Assembly (NCBI GenBank): GCA_963781805.1
Contig: CAWAHF010000004.1
Span: 4,340,001-4,404,000 of the forward strand
DNA length: 64,000 bases
Direction: 5' to 3'
Source: JAFGPL01 sp963781805
GTDB lineage: Bacteria; Bacteroidota; Bacteroidia; Bacteroidales; UBA10428
A program made the position numbers and the translations under genes. This document shows, in pieces, positions 28,254 through 38,269 of this stretch (its first letter is position 1; each line of letters begins with the position of its first letter). The notes under the pieces were generated by a model. That model made no database searches. It was not told the origin of the DNA and saw nothing but the letters and a program-made list of their open reading frames with translations.

Positions 28254-29540
28254 ATGAAAAGCAGAACTACATTTCCGGGAGTATTTTGGGTTGCAAATAC
28301 AATTGAAATCTTTGAACGATTTGCATATTATGGCATATTTATGACATTTTATGCTTATATGGAATTTAGAGGTTTCAGTCGGGGTGACCTTGGAACTGTG
28401 CAAAGTATTTTCTTATTTATCTCTTATTTTATTCCTGTTTTCTCAGGCACCTTGGCTGACAGGTATGGATTTAAAAGAGTTCTGATTGTTTCATATCTCG
28501 CGTATATTCCCTCAATACTCCTGTTAATGATTACCAAATCACTTTCCGGGATTACATTTACAATGTTAAGTATTGGATTTGCTGCAGGTATTTTTAAACC
28601 CCTGATTTCAGGAACTGTCAGACTCACCACTGATTCTTCAAACAAAACTATTGGTTTCGGGATATTTTATATGATGGTAAATATAGGTGGAACTCTTGGT
28701 CCCATTATTGCCGGAAAACTCAGGGCTATATCCTGGAATCATGCATTTATTATGGCAGCAATTAGTATTTCTATCATGTTCATTATTACATTATTGTTTT
28801 ATAAAGAGCCAAAACGGGAAATTAACAAAATAAATGTATGGGAGAAAATTACTGAAATTTTCAGCACTCTAACAGATGGAAAATTTGCCCTTTTTTTGCT
28901 GCTTTTAGGATTGTTTTTCTGGCTCCCTTTCTGGTCATTTTTTAATATTTGTGGAGCCTATGTAAATGATCATTTTGATACAGTGAGATTTTTTAATGGC
29001 ATTGAAAAAGTTTTAGGAACCTGGTTTGCTCGCTTATTATCCCGAAATGAAAACGGTGTATGGAAAATAAACGGAGAATCTATAGCCAATACAGGATGGA
29101 TTATTCTTTTTTTTCAGGTACTTATTTCCAGAATATTTGAAAAACGTAAAGCAATTCCTTCCTTTATGTTTGGATTATTTGTAGCTTCTGCAGGCTTTGC
29201 ACTAATTGGATATTCAATAAATCTGGCGCCTGCAATGGTTATTGCCGGCATTTTCATTTTTGGAGTAGGAGAAATGATTACATCTCCAAGAATACAGGAA
29301 TATATAACATGGATTGCGCCAAAAGAAAAGGCAGGACTTTATATGGGTTCAAACTTTTTAGCTACCTGTATAGGTGCATTATTAAGCGGAATTACATATA
29401 CCAAGCTTTTTGGTATATTTGAAAAAAACAATACTCCTGAATATATCTGGTACCTGCTCTGTGGACACCTTATTCTTGGTACACTCATAATTTATATTTT
29501 TACAAAAACATTAGGGGAATTTAAGGAACAGGAAAAATAA
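28254..29540 (+). CDS. MFS transporter, POT/peptide-transporter-like
   Basis: A 428-residue inner-membrane protein with about 12 hydrophobic segments. IEIFERFAYYGIFMTF in the first helix recalls the ExxERFxYYG motif of proton-dependent oligopeptide transporters, and AAGIFKPLISGTV recalls their GxFKP motif. GTLADRYGFKR is the MFS loop 2-3 signature. Substrate cannot be assigned; di/tripeptides are the family default, but a region of about 60 residues in the middle (KVLGTWFARLLSRNENGVWKINGES) is unusual for POT proteins. 28 bp upstream of the SDR gene and likely co-transcribed with it. Confidence 0.85.
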   Translation: MKSRTTFPGVFWVANTIEIFERFAYYGIFMTFYAYMEFRGFSRGDLGTVQSIFLFISYFIPVFSGTLADRYGFKRVLIVSYLAYIPSILLLMITKSLSGITFTMLSIGFAAGIFKPLISGTVRLTTDSSNKTIGFGIFYMMVNIGGTLGPIIAGKLRAISWNHAFIMAAISISIMFIITLLFYKEPKREINKINVWEKITEIFSTLTDGKFALFLLLLGLFFWLPFWSFFNICGAYVNDHFDTVRFFNGIEKVLGTWFARLLSRNENGVWKINGESIANTGWIILFFQVLISRIFEKRKAIPSFMFGLFVASAGFALIGYSINLAPAMVIAGIFIFGVGEMITSPRIQEYITWIAPKEKAGLYMGSNFLATCIGALLSGITYTKLFGIFEKNNTPEYIWYLLCGHLILGTLIIYIFTKTLGEFKEQEK

Positions 29541-29568
29541 ATTATTTTGAAAATAAATCTATTTCATT

Positions 29569-30417
29569 TTGAAAAACTATGGATTAATCTGTCTAATCAC
29601 AGGCGCAGATTCCGGTTTAGGAAAAGCAATTGCCAAAACCCTGGCTAAAGAAGGATATCAACTGATTTTGATAAGCAATAATATAGAAGGATTAAGAACA
29701 ACCAGAAATGAGATTCTTCTCGAAACGGTTAATTCAGAAATAGAAATCTTCAGCGTGGATTTTTCTCTTCAGCGCGAATTAAAATTATTTTGTGCGAAAT
29801 TTAAATCAAAATACGCTAAACTGGATCTTCTTATCAACAATGCCGGAGTGAATATACCTGGCAGAACCGTTACCTCCGAAGGTATAGAATATATGTTTGC
29901 GGTTAACTACCTGGCTCCTGTACTATTAACATCTTTGTTGATGGATAATCTTAAATTATCGGGAAAAGCACGGGTAATTAATATTGGTTCCAATGGTGAA
30001 AAATATGCTACGCTTGATTTTGAAAATCTTCAGGGTGAAAAATCCTTTAACAGTATGAAACAGTATTGTCTTACCAAGCTATGTCTTTTGATGTTTACAT
30101 ATAAACTGGCTGAAATCCTTAATGAAAGCGGTGTGTCAGTTTGCTGTGTCCATCCGGGTGGAGTCAGGACCAATATCATGAAAAAATATCATTGGTTTAG
30201 TATCCCGCGGATTACCTGGCTTCTTCTTTATCCGTTTTTAAAATCACCTGACAAGGCTTCTGAATATATTACAAGTTTGGCTGCATTTGAACCTTCAGAC
30301 GTTCAGGGATTCTATTTTTCAAAAGGTAAGTTAGCCAAATCATCGCAGTTATCATTGAATAAAGAACTAATTGCAAAATTATGGGATACAACACTTCAGT
30401 TATTAAAATTGAATTAA
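29569..30417 (+). CDS. short-chain dehydrogenase/reductase
   Basis: A 282-residue classical SDR. It has the dinucleotide-binding motif TGADSGLGKAIA (near 12-23), LLINNAGVN (near 88) and the catalytic YCLTK (Tyr near 165, Lys near 169), preceded by INIGSNGEK, which supplies the serine. The overall pattern resembles retinol-dehydrogenase/WWOX-type SDRs. Substrate unknown. The start is TTG at 29569 just before KNYGLICLITG; no ATG is available before the Rossmann motif. Confidence 0.88.
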   Translation: MKNYGLICLITGADSGLGKAIAKTLAKEGYQLILISNNIEGLRTTRNEILLETVNSEIEIFSVDFSLQRELKLFCAKFKSKYAKLDLLINNAGVNIPGRTVTSEGIEYMFAVNYLAPVLLTSLLMDNLKLSGKARVINIGSNGEKYATLDFENLQGEKSFNSMKQYCLTKLCLLMFTYKLAEILNESGVSVCCVHPGGVRTNIMKKYHWFSIPRITWLLLYPFLKSPDKASEYITSLAAFEPSDVQGFYFSKGKLAKSSQLSLNKELIAKLWDTTLQLLKLN

Positions 30418-30504
30418 ATTTAGGACGGGATTGGCTGCAGGGGCGAAATAATTCTTGATAATATCCGTTAATAAACAGATATTTGCCACATATTTTCAAA
30501 GCGG

Positions 30505-31971
30505 ATGAAGAAAATCTTATTGACCATTTTTGTTGCCAGCCTTATAATTTTAATCGATATGTCCTGTCAGAAAGAAGATTTCACTTCAGACAGTTCGGTT
30601 ACATTAAACTTTTCTACAGATACCATTACTTTTGATACCATATTTACCTCAATTGGTTCCACCACCAAGCAACTCAGGCTATATAATCCACAAAAGCAAT
30701 CCATCCGGATTTCAAAAATATACCTGGCAGGTGGCGAAAATTCATTTTTCAGGATAAACGTTGACGGGGAGGCTTCCAATAGTGTTGAGAATATTGAAAT
30801 TCCCCCGAAAGACAGCCTTTACATTTTTATAGAGGTAACCATCGATCCCTTTGGTGTGAATAACCCGATGGTAATTAATGATTCAATCGTTTTCATTACC
30901 AATGGAAATGTTCAGGATGTTAACCTAATAGCTTATGGCCAGGATGTGCACCTGATTGACGGGGAATTACTTAAATCTGAGACATGGATAGCAGATAAAC
31001 CCTACCTGATTTACAATTCCATGGGGATTGACAGCGCACATACACTCACCATTGAACCTGGAGCAGAATTATATTTTCATAAAGGATCTCAGCTGATTGT
31101 ACTCGGCACATTGATTGCCAACGGAACCAAAGAAAATCAGATTATTTTCAGGGGAGACAGGCTTGATGAAGTATATGAAGGATTGTCCTACGATTTTATT
31201 GCAGGCCAATGGGGAGGACTCGTAATTTATCCCTATAGTCATGGCAACAAACTCAATTACTGTCATATAAAAAATGCAGAAATTGGTCTGTTTATGCCCG
31301 GAGCCCTGGGAGGTAAATATGAATCGGAGATTGAGTTACGAAACACTATTATCGAGAATAATTCGTATGCGGGGATATATGCTTTTTCAGCAAAGATTAC
31401 GGCCCTCAACTGTCTGATCGTAAATTGCGGCACCTATACTTTTGCCGGATTAACCGGGGGCGAATATAATTTTTATAACTGTACTATCGCCAATCATTAC
31501 AAATTTCAATCGGGCTCGACAGAGCCTGCAGTTGTATTAACAAATTTCATTTATTATAACGATTCGCTGATTATAAACGATTTACAGAATACAAAATTCA
31601 AAAATTGTATCATTGATGGCCAGGGCCCAAATCAACTGATGTTAACAAATAAACCTGAAAAAACCTTCGATTATTTATTTGAAAACTGCCTTATTAAAGT
31701 AATTAAAGACTCTATTGATGCTGATAATACTGCTTTATTTAGAGATGTAATTTACAATGAAGATCCGAAATTTAAAAAAATACCTTCACTGGATGAGCCT
31801 CTTCCTGACAGATACCATTTTGATTTTTCACTTGATACATTATCACCCGCAAAAGATAAAGGTACTGCAACTGTAATAACCGAATTTCCCGAACTTGAAT
31901 TTGACATATCAGGTAATTCCAGGGTCATGGATAGTGGTCCCGATATAGGCGCCTACGAACGAATTGAATAA
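30505..31971 (+). CDS. lipoprotein with right-handed parallel beta-helix
   Basis: A 488-residue protein with a lipoprotein signal (LIDMSC, Cys at 21). The N-terminal half (about 25-150) is a beta-sandwich domain with FDTIFTSIGSTTKQLRLYNP. The second half is a parallel beta-helix with recurring short turns such as HIKNAEIGLF, NTIIENNSYAGIYAFSAKITALNCLIVNC and NFYNCTIANHY. The end (SPAKDKGT ... DIGAYERIE) is the choice-of-anchor Q-type terminal motif. Such proteins are usually outer-membrane lipoproteins exposed at the surface, sometimes polysaccharide-binding. It is followed 17 bp later by the EEP gene. Confidence 0.85.
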   Translation: MKKILLTIFVASLIILIDMSCQKEDFTSDSSVTLNFSTDTITFDTIFTSIGSTTKQLRLYNPQKQSIRISKIYLAGGENSFFRINVDGEASNSVENIEIPPKDSLYIFIEVTIDPFGVNNPMVINDSIVFITNGNVQDVNLIAYGQDVHLIDGELLKSETWIADKPYLIYNSMGIDSAHTLTIEPGAELYFHKGSQLIVLGTLIANGTKENQIIFRGDRLDEVYEGLSYDFIAGQWGGLVIYPYSHGNKLNYCHIKNAEIGLFMPGALGGKYESEIELRNTIIENNSYAGIYAFSAKITALNCLIVNCGTYTFAGLTGGEYNFYNCTIANHYKFQSGSTEPAVVLTNFIYYNDSLIINDLQNTKFKNCIIDGQGPNQLMLTNKPEKTFDYLFENCLIKVIKDSIDADNTALFRDVIYNEDPKFKKIPSLDEPLPDRYHFDFSLDTLSPAKDKGTATVITEFPELEFDISGNSRVMDSGPDIGAYERIE

Positions 31972-31988
31972 TCTTTTACTAAATTATT

Positions 31989-33062
31989 ATGCCATTCAGA
32001 AAGTTCTTTTTCGTCTTTCTATTATTCCTGTTTGAAATCTTTTTTGGTCCCGGTTTATCTCCGAATTCGCTTGCAGTTAACGGTGAGAATATTCCCGGAA
32101 AAGGAATTTGCAGAATCATGTTTTACAATGTTGAAAACCTCTTCGATTGTGAAGATGACCCAAATAAAAATGATAATGAATTTCTTCCGGATGGCAAATT
32201 GCACTGGACTGAGAAACGATTCAGGCAAAAATTAACGAATATCTTCAAAGTTATTGCGACTGCCGGAGAAGCTGAACCGCCAGATATTGTTGCTTTTGCC
32301 GAGGTTGAAAACAGGTATGTACTGGAACAATTAATTCATAATACACCCTTATCAAAATATCGTTATGATATTGTGCACCGGGATTCACCAGACCAAAGAG
32401 GTATTGACGTAGCCCTGATTTATCGTCCCGACAAGATTACAAAAGTTTCAGAGAAATTCTTCAAAATAAAATACGTTTCCAATTCATCCCGTCTTACCCG
32501 GGATATTTTGTACTTTTCTTTCAGAATTAACCAAAAAGAAATTATCCATCTTTTTATCAATCACTGGCCATCCAGATATGGCGGTCAACTGGCAAACGAA
32601 AAAAACAGGATGTTTGTGGCTTCGGTTTTAAAGTCAAAAACCGACTCGCTTTTTGCTCTTGATCCGGAATCTAAAATCATCATTATGGGAGACTTTAATG
32701 ATGAACCCGGAAACAAAAGTATTAAAACAGTTCTTCAGACAGAGAAGCCGAACGCCTCGTTTAACGATTCACAATTATACAATCTTTCGAATGTTGAAAA
32801 AAGCAGTATTGTGCAGGGTACACATAAATACCAGGGTAACTGGGCTATATTTGACCAGATTATAGTGTCGGGAGCAATATTCCATAAAAAAGGAATTTAT
32901 ACGCTTCCTGATTCTTATACCATTCTTACCTCTCCATTTCTTTTTGAACCAGATGCAAAATATCTTGGCTTGAAACCCAAACGAACCTATACAGGTTTCA
33001 AATACAACGGTGGATATAGTGATCACCTGCCCGTTTATATTGATTTATTTCAAACCCGTTAA
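31989..33062 (+). CDS. secreted endonuclease/exonuclease/phosphatase-fold hydrolase
   Basis: A 357-residue protein with a signal peptide (about 1-30). EEP-fold motifs: MFYNVENLFD (near 45), AFAEVENR (Glu, near 102), NHWPSRYGG (near 192), IIMGDFNDEPGNKS (near 232) and the terminal YSDHLPVYID (catalytic His). All metal and catalytic positions appear intact. The secreted form, with the ENLFD motif typical of Bacteroidota, suggests an extracytoplasmic nuclease or phosphodiesterase. Substrate unproven. It sits 17 bp downstream of the beta-helix lipoprotein and may share its transcript. Confidence 0.9.
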   Translation: MPFRKFFFVFLLFLFEIFFGPGLSPNSLAVNGENIPGKGICRIMFYNVENLFDCEDDPNKNDNEFLPDGKLHWTEKRFRQKLTNIFKVIATAGEAEPPDIVAFAEVENRYVLEQLIHNTPLSKYRYDIVHRDSPDQRGIDVALIYRPDKITKVSEKFFKIKYVSNSSRLTRDILYFSFRINQKEIIHLFINHWPSRYGGQLANEKNRMFVASVLKSKTDSLFALDPESKIIIMGDFNDEPGNKSIKTVLQTEKPNASFNDSQLYNLSNVEKSSIVQGTHKYQGNWAIFDQIIVSGAIFHKKGIYTLPDSYTILTSPFLFEPDAKYLGLKPKRTYTGFKYNGGYSDHLPVYIDLFQTR

Positions 33063-33105
33063 GGAAAAATTTTCTTAAATCAGGCTTTTTGCACAAATTT
33101 GTGGA

Positions 33106-36054
33106 ATGAAAAGATTTGCAATTTGCCAAACCCGGCACAGAGTGTTGGGGTCGATATTTATACCGGTTTTTTTCAGTCAGCTACAAGACAAAGAGTTTTA
33201 TGCAATAGATGAACGGATTACTATAAATAACCTGGCAAAATTTGAACCCGATTTAAAAAATGATGAAATAGAACTTGTCAGGTTGATCGAGGAATATTCT
33301 GATGGTCAGTTGTCAAAAATATTTTCAAAGAAGAAATCAAGTCCTCAGAATTTTTTATCCTCGGTTGATGAAAATTTTCTTGCTGCCCAGATTCGACCCT
33401 ATATCGAAAGAAGATTGTCTAAATGTATTGATATTCTTCAGGGAAATGACATTCCGATCTACCATAAAGATAAAATGAATAATATTTATGAATCGGAACG
33501 TATTGAAATTGTTGAAGATATGGTTGAGTCGGTTTTTAATTTTAAACGGGTAAATGGCGAGCTTTCCTATTATCTCACAATAAAACATTCAGATCACGAA
33601 ATAATTCTATTTCGCAAAGATGGTATCCTTATGGTTAATGAACCCTGTAGGATGGTGATAGGTAACCACCTGTATATATTTGACGACATCGATGGCAAAA
33701 AACTTTTACCATTTTTTTCAAAAGAATATATTCAGGTTCCGCAAAGAGCCGAGAAGAAATTTCTTGAAGGATTTGTTAAAAATGTTATCCGGAACTATAA
33801 AGTTAATACTGATGCTTTTAATATTATAAACAAGGATGTATCCCCAAAAGCTATCCTCTCGCTGGAAAAAGATTTATCCGGCAAACCAATGTTATTGTTA
33901 AAATTTAAATATGATGAGGAAACTATCTATTATGCAAATAAAAAAACAGAGCTGAAAGTAATTTTTAAAGAAGAGAATGGTGTTGCTAATTTTTACAGAT
34001 TATCAAGGAATTATGCGTTTGAAAATGATATCATTTTTAAACTGCTCGAAATAGGATTGAAAAATGAATACGGCTCCTATTTTTTGCCCCTGAAATTGAA
34101 AAATACCGAAGATTTATATATTTATTATGAACTTGTTAACTGGTTAAACTTCAATGCAGATGAAATTGGCCGTGCAACTATTGAAGTTGAACAGGATAAT
34201 CTGAATACTGCTTATTATCTGAAAAAATTCGAACTCCTCACAACAGTTTCTGAAAAAGAAAATGACTGGTTTGATATACATATAATGGTAAAATTTTCTG
34301 ATTTTGAAATTCCATTTATAAAATTCCGTAATCATATTCTTGATGAAAAAAGGCAATATGAACTTCCGAATGGGGAAATAGCGATATTACCTGAAGAATG
34401 GTTTTCAAGATTTAAAGATATGTTAGCTTTTGCACATATCAAGAATGGGCAGATCAATCTGGAAAAACAACATTATATCTTACTTCAGGAAGGGCTGAAA
34501 GGATTAAAAGATGGTTATGCAAAAAAGCTGAAAAAGTGGTTCGAGTATGAAAAAGATGAAATGGTTGAAATGCCGGAAAGAATAACTATTTCATTAAGGC
34601 CTTATCAGACAGACGGATATGGATGGATGATCCGATTATATGAAAATGGCTTTGGTGGTTGTCTGGCAGATGATATGGGTCTCGGAAAAACATTGCAAAC
34701 ACTTGCTTTATTGATGAAGGTGATTTATGAAGAGAAACTTAAAAATTATGGACCCTCCACTTCCCCTTTCGAAAAGCAGCTTACCATTTTTGACATGATG
34801 GATTCCAACAATGCAATGAAATCAAAACCATCTTTAATTGTAGTTCCTACATCTTTGATATTTAACTGGTTAAATGAAGTTTTAAAATTTACACCAACCC
34901 TTAGAATATCTTATTATGGCGGACAAAACCGAAAACCTTTACAAACTTATTATAACGACAGTGAAGTAATTATTACATCGTATGGCATTGTAAGAAATGA
35001 TTTGGATATATTTAAGAACTTTGAATTTTTATATACCATTCTGGATGAAAGCCAGCTTGCAAAAAATCCGGTATCAAAAACGTATAAGGCTTTAACACAG
35101 CTGAAGACATCATACAAACTGGTTCTTACCGGAACGCCTATCGAAAATTCACTGATTGATTTATGGGCTCAGATGAATTTTTTGAATCCCGGATTACTGG
35201 GAAGTCTGGAATTCTTTAAAAACGAATTTCAAATTCCAATTGAAAGATATAAAAATGATGAGCAGGCTGGTAAACTTAAAAAACTGGTAAACCCGTTTAT
35301 ACTTCGCAGAACTAAAAGCGAGGTGGCAAAAGATCTGCCTGAACTGAGTGAACAGATAATATTTTGTAATATGTCCGATGCACAAAATAGTTTTTACGAA
35401 ACAGAGAAGTCCAAGGCAAGGAATATCATTATGCAGAATATTGGAACCGCCGGAATTGAAAAATCATCTATTATATTACTTCAGACGCTCACACGTCTCA
35501 GACAAATTGCCAATCATCCCAGTCTGGTCGACTCCGAATACTCAGGTGCATCAGGCAAATTTGATGAAATTACCCGTACCCTCGAAAGTATTGTTGCCGA
35601 AGGGCATAAGGCTCTTATTTTCAGTTCATTTGTGAAGCATCTCGATTTGTTTGCAAGCTTTTTCGATACGAATAAATATTCTTATTCGTATCTGACGGGA
35701 GCAACAACAAATCGTGGAGAGGTGGTAAAACGATTTCAGGAAATGGAAGAGATAAGCTTTTTTTTGATTTCACTTAAAGCCGGTGGTTTCGGATTAAATC
35801 TAACTGCTGCGGATTATGTATTCCTGCTTGATCCCTGGTGGAACCCGGCTGTTGAACAACAAGCCTTAAGCAGGGCACACCGGATAGGACAGGACAATAA
35901 GGTATTTGTTTACAGGTTTGTGACTAAAGATACTATTGAAGAAAAAATCCTTAAATTGCAGGAAAAGAAATCCCGGCTGGCCGATATGTTTGTTGCACAG
36001 AATAATCCGTTTGCCGGTATTACCGAAAATGAGATTTTAGATCTACTTGAATAA
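33106..36054 (+). CDS. SNF2-family DNA helicase/translocase
   Basis: A 982-residue protein. The SNF2 ATPase core occupies about 500-960: motif I DDMGLGKTLQT, motif II LDESQLAKNP (DESQ in place of DEGH/DEAH), LTGTPIENSLIDLWAQMNFL, and the C-terminal helicase lobe with SLKAGGFGLNLTAADYVFLLDPWWNPAVEQQALSRAHRIGQ. The 500-residue N-terminus shows no SWIM zinc motif that could be recognised. Such bacterial SNF2 proteins remodel protein-DNA or RNA-polymerase complexes; no methylase or restriction partner is nearby. It converges with cca, 5 bp between the two stops. Confidence 0.93.
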   Translation: MKRFAICQTRHRVLGSIFIPVFFSQLQDKEFYAIDERITINNLAKFEPDLKNDEIELVRLIEEYSDGQLSKIFSKKKSSPQNFLSSVDENFLAAQIRPYIERRLSKCIDILQGNDIPIYHKDKMNNIYESERIEIVEDMVESVFNFKRVNGELSYYLTIKHSDHEIILFRKDGILMVNEPCRMVIGNHLYIFDDIDGKKLLPFFSKEYIQVPQRAEKKFLEGFVKNVIRNYKVNTDAFNIINKDVSPKAILSLEKDLSGKPMLLLKFKYDEETIYYANKKTELKVIFKEENGVANFYRLSRNYAFENDIIFKLLEIGLKNEYGSYFLPLKLKNTEDLYIYYELVNWLNFNADEIGRATIEVEQDNLNTAYYLKKFELLTTVSEKENDWFDIHIMVKFSDFEIPFIKFRNHILDEKRQYELPNGEIAILPEEWFSRFKDMLAFAHIKNGQINLEKQHYILLQEGLKGLKDGYAKKLKKWFEYEKDEMVEMPERITISLRPYQTDGYGWMIRLYENGFGGCLADDMGLGKTLQTLALLMKVIYEEKLKNYGPSTSPFEKQLTIFDMMDSNNAMKSKPSLIVVPTSLIFNWLNEVLKFTPTLRISYYGGQNRKPLQTYYNDSEVIITSYGIVRNDLDIFKNFEFLYTILDESQLAKNPVSKTYKALTQLKTSYKLVLTGTPIENSLIDLWAQMNFLNPGLLGSLEFFKNEFQIPIERYKNDEQAGKLKKLVNPFILRRTKSEVAKDLPELSEQIIFCNMSDAQNSFYETEKSKARNIIMQNIGTAGIEKSSIILLQTLTRLRQIANHPSLVDSEYSGASGKFDEITRTLESIVAEGHKALIFSSFVKHLDLFASFFDTNKYSYSYLTGATTNRGEVVKRFQEMEEISFFLISLKAGGFGLNLTAADYVFLLDPWWNPAVEQQALSRAHRIGQDNKVFVYRFVTKDTIEEKILKLQEKKSRLADMFVAQNNPFAGITENEILDLLE

Positions 36055-36059
36055 CACAA

Positions 36060-37472
36060 TTAATCATTGCGAGGTATGAGATTCAATTCTTTTGCTTTGA
36101 TAAGCATAAATTGGTGAGCTTCTATGTAATTATTTTGAATTTCTCCATCAAGAATGGCTTCTTTGATTGCATTTTTAATTATACCTACTTCACGGCATGG
36201 AGGAATATTAAAGATTTTCATAATAATCTCACCATCAATGGGTGGCTGAAAATTACGAATATGATCTTTTTCTTCAATCTGAATTAATTTTTTTCTCACA
36301 CGTCTGAAATTGGTGAGGTATCGTTTTACTTTCTCATCATTTTTCGATGTAATATCTGCTTCACACAGTGTCATTAAGTCATCAATATCGTCACCTGTTT
36401 CAAAGATCAATCTTCTTACAGCAGAATCAGTTACATCGTCATCAACAAGCGCAATAGGTCTTAAGTGCAGTTTTACCAATTTTTGCACATAATGCATATT
36501 ATTTCCGAGCGGTAATTTAAGTCTGCGAAAAATTTGAGGTATCATTTTTGAACCGATAAAATCGTGACCATGAAATGTCCATCCCACCTGCTCATCATAA
36601 TATTTGGTCACTGGTTTTCCGACATCATGCAATAACGCTGCCCATTTCAGCCAAAGGTTATTCGTTACCACTGCTATGTTATCCAGTACCTGCAATGAAT
36701 GATAAAAATTGTCTTTATGGCCTTTACCTTCGCAAATATCTACACCTTTCATAGCATGTAACTCAGGCAGCAGAATCTCAAGCAAACCCGTTTTATCAAG
36801 AAGTTTGAATCCGGTCGAAGGTTTATCAGATTCCATTATTTTATTTAACTCATCAATAATACGTTCACCCGAAATTATTTTAATTCTTTCCCGGTTTGTC
36901 CGAATTGCCTGTAATGATTTTTTTTCAATTGTAAAATTTAATTGAACGGCAAATCTAATGGCTCTCAACATTCTTAACGGATCGTCTGAATATGTTTTGT
37001 CAGGATCCAATGGGGTACGGATTATTTTATTTTGCAAATCATCCATTCCATTAAAGGGATCTTTTAACTCTCCGAAATTCTTGCTGTTGAGTGACGCTGC
37101 TATGGTATTTATGGTGAAATCTCTTCTGTTTTGATCATCTTCAAGCGTTCCATTCTCAACAGATGGCTTTCGGGAATTGCGCGAATAGGATTCTTTTCTC
37201 GCACCCACAAACTCCAAATCATACTCCTTGAAGTTCAACATGGCTGTGCCGAAATTTTTATACACATTTACCTTAATTTTTTTTCCAAGCTTTTCGGCTG
37301 TCATTTTTGCTAGTTCAATACCATTTCCAATCACCACAAAATCAATATCTTTTGAAGGACGATTGAGTAGGAAATCTCTGACATACCCTCCGATAACATA
37401 ACATTGAAGATTCTTTTCCGTTACAATGTCAGAAATTGGTTGAAACACGGGGTCGTTTAATTCTATTTGCAT
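36060..37472 (-). CDS. cca: CCA tRNA nucleotidyltransferase with HD domain
   Basis: A 470-residue enzyme that adds or repairs the tRNA 3' CCA end. The class II nucleotidyltransferase head shows GGYVRDFLL and KDIDFVVIGNG (catalytic aspartates), then RKESYSRNSRKP, and RRDFTINTIA with DPLRMLRAIRFAVQL. A C-terminal HD-type phosphohydrolase domain (WAALLHDVGKPVT) is present. The frame reaches a TTG at 37496, but the ATG at 37472 fits the family start and lies about 27 nt after the predicted transcription start. A poly(A)-polymerase activity cannot be excluded from sequence alone. Confidence 0.93.
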   Translation of the reverse strand: MQIELNDPVFQPISDIVTEKNLQCYVIGGYVRDFLLNRPSKDIDFVVIGNGIELAKMTAEKLGKKIKVNVYKNFGTAMLNFKEYDLEFVGARKESYSRNSRKPSVENGTLEDDQNRRDFTINTIAASLNSKNFGELKDPFNGMDDLQNKIIRTPLDPDKTYSDDPLRMLRAIRFAVQLNFTIEKKSLQAIRTNRERIKIISGERIIDELNKIMESDKPSTGFKLLDKTGLLEILLPELHAMKGVDICEGKGHKDNFYHSLQVLDNIAVVTNNLWLKWAALLHDVGKPVTKYYDEQVGWTFHGHDFIGSKMIPQIFRRLKLPLGNNMHYVQKLVKLHLRPIALVDDDVTDSAVRRLIFETGDDIDDLMTLCEADITSKNDEKVKRYLTNFRRVRKKLIQIEEKDHIRNFQPPIDGEIIMKIFNIPPCREVGIIKNAIKEAILDGEIQNNYIEAHQFMLIKAKELNLIPRND

Positions 37473-37506
37473 ATGTAAATATGACAATTTGTGCAAATTT
37501 GCCTGA

Positions 37507-37534
37507 CAAAGTTACAATTATTTCAACTTTTCAA
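37507..37534 (-). promoter_or_regulatory. promoter of cca
   Basis: On the minus strand TAACTTTG (37514-37507) matches TAnnTTTG, with a TTG 17 nt further upstream (37534-37532). Spacing is a little shorter than the consensus. Confidence 0.4.
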
Positions 37535-37634
37535 TGAGTTGTTGGTTTAATTTATATATGGCATACATTTTGAATAATATAAAAATGGACATATATAGAT
37601 ATATTAGATATAATATAAATTAAATTTAAAAATC

Positions 37635-38000
37635 ATGTTGGAACATTTAACAAAAGAAACTTTCAAACAAAAGGTATTTAATTTTGATATCAACAAGGAA
37701 TGGAAGTTTGAAGGAGAAAAACCTGCTCTTATAGATTTTTACGCCGATTGGTGTATGCCATGTAAGATGGTTGCTCCTATCCTTGAAGAATTATCGGTGG
37801 ATTATAAGGATAAGATTGATATATACAAGATAAATACGGAAGAAGAACGAGAACTTTCTGCAATATTTGGCATTCAAAGCATACCATCATTGTTATTCAT
37901 TCCCAAAGACGGCCAACCGCAGATGGCATTAGGTGCATTACCTAAAGACACATTTGTTAAGGCATTTAAAGATGTGTTGCAGATTGAAAAATCGAATTAA
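37635..38000 (+). CDS. trxA: thioredoxin
   Basis: A 121-residue thioredoxin-fold protein. The redox motif WCMPC (near residues 38-42) is followed by KMVAPILEELSVDY. The cis-proline region QSIPSLLFIP is present. An N-terminal extension of about 20 residues (LTKETFKQKVFNFDINKEWKF) replaces the usual short first strand, as in other Bacteroidota thioredoxins. No signal peptide, so it is cytoplasmic; it should reduce protein disulfides using thioredoxin reductase. Single gene with its own terminator. Confidence 0.92.
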   Translation: MLEHLTKETFKQKVFNFDINKEWKFEGEKPALIDFYADWCMPCKMVAPILEELSVDYKDKIDIYKINTEEERELSAIFGIQSIPSLLFIPKDGQPQMALGALPKDTFVKAFKDVLQIEKSN

Positions 38001-38070
38001 TGTTGATTTGAGATTTCTCAGTAACAGAAGGACTTGAGTTTAATCAGTTTATTGTAATTTTATTGACATA

Positions 38071-38097
38071 AAACCGGTAGAATATACCGGTTTTTTT
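38071..38097 (+). terminator. intrinsic terminator after thioredoxin
   Basis: AAACCGGTA (38071-38079) and TACCGGTTT (38085-38093) form a perfect 9-bp stem with a 5-nt loop, running into seven T residues. Confidence 0.88.
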
Positions 38098-38136
38098 ATT
38101 CTGCAAATAAAAAAAAATGTTCTAATTTTACATCAA

Positions 38137-38216
38137 CTTCGCTAAGGGGGTGCCTTAAAAAACAGGCTGAGATTATACCCTTAGAACCTGCTCCGGGTAA
38201 TGCCGGCGAAGGGAAG
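38137..38216 (+). ncRNA. TPP (THI-box) riboswitch
   Basis: Conserved THI elements appear in order: GGGGGTGCC (38146-38154), GGCTGAGATTATACCC (38165-38180), TTAGAACCTG (38181-38190) and CCGGGTAATGCCGGCGAAGGGAA. The closing stem CTTCGC (38137-38142) with GCGAAG (38206-38211) is perfect. It binds thiamine pyrophosphate and should lower expression of the TonB receptor that starts 54 bp downstream when thiamine is plentiful. Confidence 0.95.
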
Positions 38217-38269
38217 AGTGGCAGTGAAGATGCTGCCTCATAGTTTTCAACATATAAAATTTTAAAATT